A DNA stretch of 64,000 nucleotides, taken from the NCBI GenBank assembly GCA_029216955.1, contig JANAVB010012105.1:1-64000 (forward strand), read 5' to 3'. Positions 58,759-64,000 of this stretch are shown here, piece by piece (position 1 is the stretch's first letter; every line of letters begins with the position of its first letter). Source of the stretch: Iris pallida (taxonomy: Eukaryota > Streptophyta > Magnoliopsida > Asparagales > Iridaceae). The position numbers and the translations under genes were made by a program. Below the pieces are notes generated by a model. That model did no database searches. It was given only the letters and a program-made list of their open reading frames with translations, and had not been told where the DNA came from.

Positions 58759-59695
58759 TGAAGAACAAATAGACAACTCTAGAGGGGGTGAATAGAGTTT
58801 ATGACAATAATGACCAATTAAAAATTAAACTCTTTCACCAACAGTAAATAATCAGAGTAAATGCGGAAATAGTAAAGAGTGAGAAAGCATACGCAAACAC
58901 AGCCGATTTTAACTTGGTTTCTCTCGTGGAGGACTAGTCCAGGCTTGAGAACTCTAGCTCAGGATTAAATCTACTATTTGTGAAATAGTAGTTACACCTC
59001 GTGCCTTTTCTTCAGAAGAGCAGATCACTTCTTACAGAGATCGCAGTGGTGATGCTTGGAATTTTCCAAGCGACTTCTTGAACTCTTGCACAAACTCCTA
59101 ACTGAAAAGTACTGTGCACTTTGAGGCTTAGAGAGGTTGTAGCTAGTAGATGAGAAGGGTATGGCTTGTATAAGGCTTTGGAGAGAAGAAGAGAAGATTG
59201 GATGATTGAAAATGGGAGAATTCATGGCCTATTTATAGGATACCAGATAGGCAGAATTCGGCCAGAATTCTGGGTCAAATATTCAAAAATTTGGCCGTTG
59301 GACAACTTGCATCCAGCCAACCCTAGAAATTAGGGTCCTGGAATTTAGGAGGCAGAGTTCAACCCGAACTCTGTGTGGAGGCAGAGTTCGGCCCGAACTA
59401 TGTCTCCAGAGCACAGAACTGGTCCAATGGATAAATGGGCTTATTTGGATTTTTGTGGAGCTTTTGATTTGAGGTATGGGTATAGGTTAAGTCTCAAATT
59501 GCTCAGTACGACTCAGTTTACATATTTCTAGACTCAATAAAAGTATAAAATACAGACTTAAAACATTTAACATAGCAGGTGCGAGCTGTCGTCCGTTTTG
59601 TACTGAGTTCAGTCTTCATGTGTCGTATTGAAATATTACAAGTATCATGTCATCAATTGTATCAATATTTGGTTGACTGTGATTTTGTGTCAACA
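58759..59695 (-). repeat. Copia B 5' LTR (right copy)
   Basis: It begins TGAAGAAC on the plus strand and ends GTGTCAACA before GTCTA. It has the same palindromes as the left copy (about 59251-59271 and 59350-59402). Confidence 0.9.
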
Positions 59696-59908
59696 GTCTA
59701 ATCAACCGCAATGCACTTGGTTCGATACTGTTCGTTATATTATGTGGATGGATTGAGATATAGTTGACTAGACCCTTTAGACATTATACTTGACCTTATA
59801 GACATCTTATACGTATATTCGAGCTAGGTTGGATTCCTCTTGATACGTAGCTGGCATGTATACGATCTCCTAGTCCTACATATTTTGGGACTGGGGCGTT
59901 ACAATTGT
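59696..59908 (+). repeat. Solo LTR, right arm
   Basis: The LTR resumes after GTCTA and ends GGGACTGGGGCGTTACA at 59903, followed by the ATTGT duplication. No gene. Confidence 0.65.
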
Positions 59909-61807
59909 CGAAGAATACGTGTCCTTCCTTCTTCATCTATAGCGTTGCAAATAGTTAAGAATCTCCGGTCATGTGCCTTGAGCAACCGCTATCGAAAATC
60001 CACTTACTTCTAGCATGCGATGGAGGGTTCACCTACAACACAAGTTAAAGATGAAGACTTTTGTACCCATAAATGTTTGGTCCTTAAATGTTAGTTTTAG
60101 GAACCTATTTTAGCATTCTCATATCAATATGCTTTTCATTTGACAGTAATGAGATGTGTGTCCAAGTAGTCCAAAATAATGGCACATAGTGGGTATTGTA
60201 GTTCTAGGGGAATGAGTAAGTGGTTGAAGCATGAGATCTCCTAGTTTGATTTCTACTGTGACTATAGTAGAAGGCATGGCGAGATGTGTTCGTATTGTAT
60301 TATGTTTTCTTTTCAGCATATTTTCTTCGTGTTTGCATATGTTGGCCGTAGAGCCTATATGGTGAATTGGTGTGCGTGTGATTCTTGCTTTTGGTGTTGT
60401 GATGTGTACTAGTGTTTCAGTTGTCTTATTTTCTATACAGGGCAAGAGGATCATTGTACTTGGCAGCAAATGTTTCTTCTCTTTGAGTAGCAATAAGAGT
60501 CTTTTTCCTGGCAATGTCATATCCCTCCTTGAGAGTTTGACATTCAATACTCTTTTCTTTGATATCCTCTAGAGCTTCTTGTAGTTTTAGTCTAAGTGAC
60601 TCAATCTCATCCATGTCAGAGGCTAGAGTTTTTTTCTTTTATATCATTAATGATGCCAATGAGTCTTTCTATTTCTTGTTTATAAGCAACGATCTCTTTC
60701 TGAGATTTTCTATATTTATTCCTCAAGACTTTGTGTTCATCGTGTATCGTATAGTTCAAGAATAGCATTTTCTAATTCAGTGTATGAAAGAACATTCATG
60801 GAGAAGTCTTCAAGTACCTCATTTGACTCCAGTGCCATAAGACAACGTTTGCGCGGTATGTCTGGATTCTTTCTCGTTATCTGAGTCACTTGCATCACTC
60901 TCCTACCAAATGCTAGTATTGGCGTATTTATATGAGGATGAGCTTCCTTTGCTAGGACTTTCGTACTTGCTAGATTTCCTTCTTGGCATTAGACAATCCC
61001 TCTTGATGTGTCCGGTCTTCTTGCAGTTGTTGCAAGCATGTTTTTTATCGGTGTCCCTTATTGAGCGATTTGCTTTGTTGAACTTGAAGAACTTTCTAAA
61101 GTGTCTGGATGTTAGGGCAATTTTTTGTCATCCGAATCGTCATCATTGGAGTCATCCTTCGAGGAAAGCTTGATGGCCTTCAAGGCAAGAGATTTTTTTT
61201 CCTTGATCTTTTCTTTCTCCTTCTCTTGCATAGAGGCTTCTTCTCGGTCCTTCATGTCCAGCTCGTGAGTCTGCAACTTTCCCATGAGAGTCTCAAGGTT
61301 CATGGTTGTAAGATCATTTCCTTCAATGATGGCCGTGGCCTTAGGATTCTATCCTTTAGTGAGTCCTCTAAGAATCTTTTAAATCTTTTTATGAGTAGGA
61401 TATTCCTTTCTAAGAGACAAGAGGGTTAATTATATCAAATAATCTAGTAAACATAAAAGTAATAGACTCATTTTGTTTCATTTTGAAAGTCTCATACTCT
61501 TGAGTGAGTCTACTAATCTTAAACACTTTTACTTGTGATGTGCCTTCGTGTGTGACCTTCAAAAGTTTCCATATTTCATTAGAAGTTCTGCAAGTGGAGA
61601 TCCTGTTGAATTTATTGCTATCAAGTGCACAACAGAGAGCGTTTATAGCCTTAGCATCACGGTTAAGAACTTTTTTTTATCATTTTTGGAAAACCTTTTA
61701 GTAAGTCTATCCGTAACACCTTCCTCAATCACAATAAAAGATTTAGTGAGACCATTTATAACACAATCCCGCAGATCAAAATCTAGGGATTTCAAGTAGA
61801 TACTCAT
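59909..61807 (-). pseudogene. gag: Copia A gag and protease start
   Basis: ATG at 61807 opens MSIYLKSLDFDLRDCVINGL, parallel to copia B. A zinc knuckle CNNCKKTGHIKRDC is intact at about 61035-60990. The helical part near 60615-60430 (MDEIESLRLKLQEALEDIKE) is a coiled coil. A second knuckle-like CHYFGLLGHTSHYC lies near 60190-60150 with Phe for a Cys. The protease start (WIFDSGCSRHM-like, with changes) is near 60005-59965. Many frameshifts separate the parts. Confidence 0.78.
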
Positions 61808-61946
61808 CCTAATCTTCCAATAGTTTTAATTGGTTACATCAAATAGAGGAGGTATATGTGGAGTGTCCCTCATTGTGAAATGAGTTAAGAGTAGGGTTGG
61901 TGGCCATTGATCACTCTAAGGAAGTACATCTAAATCAAGAGACAAA

Positions 61947-61958
61947 GCTCTGATACAA
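61947..61958 (-). promoter_or_regulatory. Primer-binding site of copia A (decayed tRNA-iMet)
   Basis: GCTCTGATACAA on the plus strand; TTGTATCAGAGC on the minus strand, one change from the iMet site, just inside the LTR. Confidence 0.75.
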
Positions 61959-62154
61959 ATTGTAGAACTCTATAGGGGGGTGAATAGGGTAATAAAAATT
62001 ATCGACGCAAATATTCAAAGTAAATAGAATTTAAAAGAAGGAGATAAGAGATCAAACACTCGATGTATCCTGGTATCCTCCATTGGGGCACTCCAGTCCC
62101 GGACTCTCTGGCTTTAATCTACTATTGAATAAATAGGACAACACGAGCTTTGAT

Positions 62155-62245
62155 CCGAAGCCTCGTCAACTTCTTACACACGAGTTATCTGAAGGCTCGT
62201 CAACTTCAACCACACAAGTTTTTATCCGAAGGCTCGTCAACTTCA
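62155..62245. repeat. CCGAAGGCTCGTCAACTTC repeats in copia A LTR
   Basis: Three imperfect copies of GAAG(G/C)CTCGTCAACTTC spaced about 30-40 bases apart. Confidence 0.7.
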
Positions 62246-62605
62246 CACAAGAGAAATGTTTCGATCTTCCTGAACACTTGGAAGATCTAAGTTATAACTC
62301 TTTGAATACGCTAGCACTTTGGTAGATGGCAAATAAAAAGTTTTGAAGAGTAAAGGAGGAGCTCTTTGGTAGATGATAAAATTTAAGGCTCAAATGGATA
62401 GGCATTTAAGAAGAACAAGGAAGTCTATTTATACAAATCCAAAGGCACAAAATAGTTTCAGTAGACAGTCGAAAGATTCGTCGAATTTTTGCAAAAATTC
62501 ATCGGTTCTTCCGTAGTCGACAATAACATATATAAATGTATCTGTTGGATGCATTAAATGTATTGTCAGAAGCCGTTGGATTTGAAATTCAAAAAGACAA
62601 CTATG

Positions 62606-62850
62606 TAATTCGGATCATCCGTTGGTATTCCGCGAAGATCCGTAAGATGATCCGAATGGACCACAAAATACGTTTTGTCTTCATTCGGATCTCCGACAGT
62701 ATTCCACGGAAAACCGACAGATGATCCGAATGGACCACAAAATACTTTATATTTGCATTCGGATTGTCCAACGGCATTCCGCGGAAGTCCGAAGGATGAT
62801 CCGAGTGGACCACAAAAACTTGATGTTTCCATTCGGATCTTCTCTCGATT
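62606..62850. repeat. 75-bp tandem repeats in copia A LTR
   Basis: GATGATCCGAATGGACCACA recurs at 62646, 62720 and 62795 (the last with GAGTGG), a period of 74-75 bases. Each unit also has ATTCGGAT and a ATTCC(A/G)CGGAA palindrome-like word. Confidence 0.85.
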
Positions 62851-63190
62851 TTCCTCTGAAATTCGATGGATCTTCCGTTTCTTCGAAAATACTATGCCAT
62901 TATTTTTAGAAGGTTTCAGCTTTTATTTTGCCATCTACTATATTATTTACAAGGTTTTCTATACACTTACAGACACTGATAACTGGTAATGAGCGTGCTA
63001 CTGTTCTTTGAATCCTTGAGATGTCTTTAAGATATTGCAAGCGTATATTTGTGTTTTCATGTTCTTTAGCGATGTCTTGAGACTTTTTGTGGCTTCTTTC
63101 TTTAGTGTCCATGCATCTGTAGAGTAATATTACTAACACAGTACGAAAGTTAATAATAGTCAATGTATTAAAATTATTCATGTGCCAACA

Positions 63191-64000
63191 CTTTCTATAA
63201 TTTTTAGAGTAGGAATCTTAGAACTAACTTGTGGTTTTCGTGCACGGTTCGTGGTAAGATGGTATGGTACGGTATGGTTGGTAGCTTCTAGGCAGAATTT
63301 TATCTTGTCTTCAACTTATGAAAATAGTTCATCCATAAAATCAGGCAAGTACTTATTTATGCTTTCATGTACTCTTACTGTATATTGTAGTATTTTACTT
63401 TTGCATGATGTCTTTCCATGTCTTGACTGTTTACACACACGAGAGTAGAGTGGCATACTTATGACATGTTTCCTTCTTATTGTTACCATGATCGTGTTTC
63501 CATGATTGTGAGGTATGGATATGAAGGAGGTACAATTATTAGGCACGTGAAAAAGCTATATTGTTATTGTGCTTACTTGTTGTGTATCATTTACCCAAGC
63601 CCTCCATGTGTAGGAACGTTGTACTTCTTGTGACAAGTGCACCCTTATTTGTTTACATAAGTCTTTTCAGTATTTCATATACTTGCTACTTTCTTATTTA
63701 GTTTATCATATTACATGTTTTTTGTTCATATTGTTCATGTTTTCTTGATCATTAGTTCACATGTTTAGTGTTATATTGCTTTAAACTGTACTTTATCATG
63801 TTGGCTTAGACTTGTACTTGTTTCAATCCTGACTGGATAACTATTTTTCAGCTGTAGTCGACGAGATCTGTCCTGAGGTCTACGATACGTATGTGCAGAC
63901 ACTAACGTTACCGGTATATCAGATTCTGGCACTAATACGAGTTAGCATATTTTCTTTCTTATACTTTCACATTAGTTAGTGGTCATAGTTTTGGATTCTA
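63191..64000. other. Unassigned right flank
   Basis: AT-rich sequence with short frames. I see no gene or known repeat. It should be the DNA into which copia A inserted; the style (T-rich, with TTCATGTT words) could be another LTR. Confidence 0.4.

Larger units (their letters stand above)
50201..59695 (-). mobile_element. Copia B: SIRE-like Ty1/copia element with extra ORF
   Basis: LTRs 50201-51141 and 58759-59695 begin TGAAGAACAAATAG and end GTGTCAACA. GTCTG and GTCTA flank it. Read leftwards: 5' LTR, iMet primer site, gag, protease, integrase, RT, RNase H, an extra ORF, polypurine tract, 3' LTR. A long gag and a further ORF after pol are traits of the SIRE/Maximus group. Lesions are few compared with copia A (single stops and frameshifts), and the LTRs are similar, so it is a fairly young insertion. 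Confidence 0.87.
42362..59903 (+). mobile_element. Solo LTR of a Tekay/Del-like gypsy element, interrupted twice
   Basis: The left end is TATAAATCCCCTGAA and the right end GGGGCGTTACA. With C-to-T decay reversed the left end would fit the TGTAACGCCCC start of many chromovirus LTRs. ATTGC (42357-42361) and ATTGT (59904-59908) flank it, and copia A sequence runs on across the site. Without CACTA2 and copia B it is about 3.07 kb. No internal region is present, so it most likely arose by LTR-LTR recombination. Orientation is uncertain because both ends fit either strand. Confidence 0.65.
1146..63190 (-). mobile_element. Copia A: old minus-strand Ty1/copia element, three pieces
   Basis: The three pieces, read on the minus strand, follow copia order. 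61961-63190 is the 5' LTR, 61947-61958 the primer site, 59909-61807 gag, 42095-42361 the GAG-pre-integrase part and 1146-3346 integrase and RT. They fit together at the two insertion sites: Tat is flanked by GACAC/GACTC and the solo LTR by ATTGC/ATTGT. RNase H and the 3' LTR are missing, because the left end breaks off near 1146 inside RT. Copia A is related to copia B (same gene order and similar gag start) but has a different LTR and is far more decayed. It is the oldest layer of the nest. Confidence 0.8.
61961..63190 (-). repeat. Copia A 5' LTR
   Basis: It starts TGTAGAACTCTATAGGGGGG next to the primer site and ends TGTGCCAACA at 63190. The start resembles copia B's TGAAGAAC...CTCTAGAGGGGG. 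Its partner LTR is not in the window, so the far end rests on the CAACA ending and likeness to copia B. Confidence 0.7.

Overview
This window is plant nuclear DNA made almost entirely of nested transposable elements. I find no intact host gene, no rRNA or tRNA gene and no CRISPR array. The plant signs are Ty1/copia and Ty3/gypsy elements with plant-type initiator-Met primer sites, two CACTA (En/Spm) elements, a Tourist-like MITE, a Tat-lineage gypsy element with a second RNase H and an antisense plant-mobile-domain gene, and a captured fragment of the plant RER1 gene. The nesting depth suggests a large angiosperm genome, possibly a monocot (weak inference).

Layout from outside in. The left edge holds a plus-strand copia LTR ('copia C', about 266-1117) with a MITE in it (618-925). 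From about 1146 to 63190 lies one old minus-strand copia element ('copia A'), split into three pieces (1146-3346, 42095-42361, 59909-63190). Two large insertions separate the pieces. The first is a plus-strand Ty3/gypsy Tat-lineage element (3347-42094). The second is a long solo LTR of Tekay/Del type (42362-59903). The last 0.8 kb is unassigned.

Inside the Tat element, gag is split by minus-strand gypsy element D (6109-25628). D's own left LTR is split by plus-strand gypsy element E (9914-18450). E is the youngest-looking part: perfect 5-bp target duplication, two nearly identical 3-kb LTRs, a gag gene, and no pol. D belongs to the same extended family (shared LTR ends, shared small ORF, shared primer-site region) but has no recognisable gag or pol. 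The Tat pol (protease, RT, two RNase H domains, integrase) runs from 27.2 to 35.8 kb and is interrupted in the integrase C-terminus by CACTA1 (31928-35633). CACTA1 has no transposase but carries pieces of host genes: RER1, a PHD-finger gene, and one I cannot name. Downstream, on the opposite strand, is a decayed, apparently intron-containing gene (about 40922-36500) with a plant-mobile-domain region and a coiled-coil C-terminus.

Inside the solo LTR are CACTA2 (43636-48606), with a TNP2 transposase remnant behind a long predicted intron, and copia B (50201-59695, minus strand). Copia B is a SIRE-like element with an extra ORF between pol and the 3' LTR, interrupted by one in-frame stop. No element here is an intact autonomous copy, and most coding regions carry stops and frameshifts. 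The most unusual signals are: a small ORF conserved in all four D/E LTRs; a shared non-coding module (GTGTCG block, AT microsatellites, TTGAC cluster) in E LTRs and in the CACTA2 intron; the RER1/PHD capture; and a TATGCGCCCA motif scattered through the Tat element.
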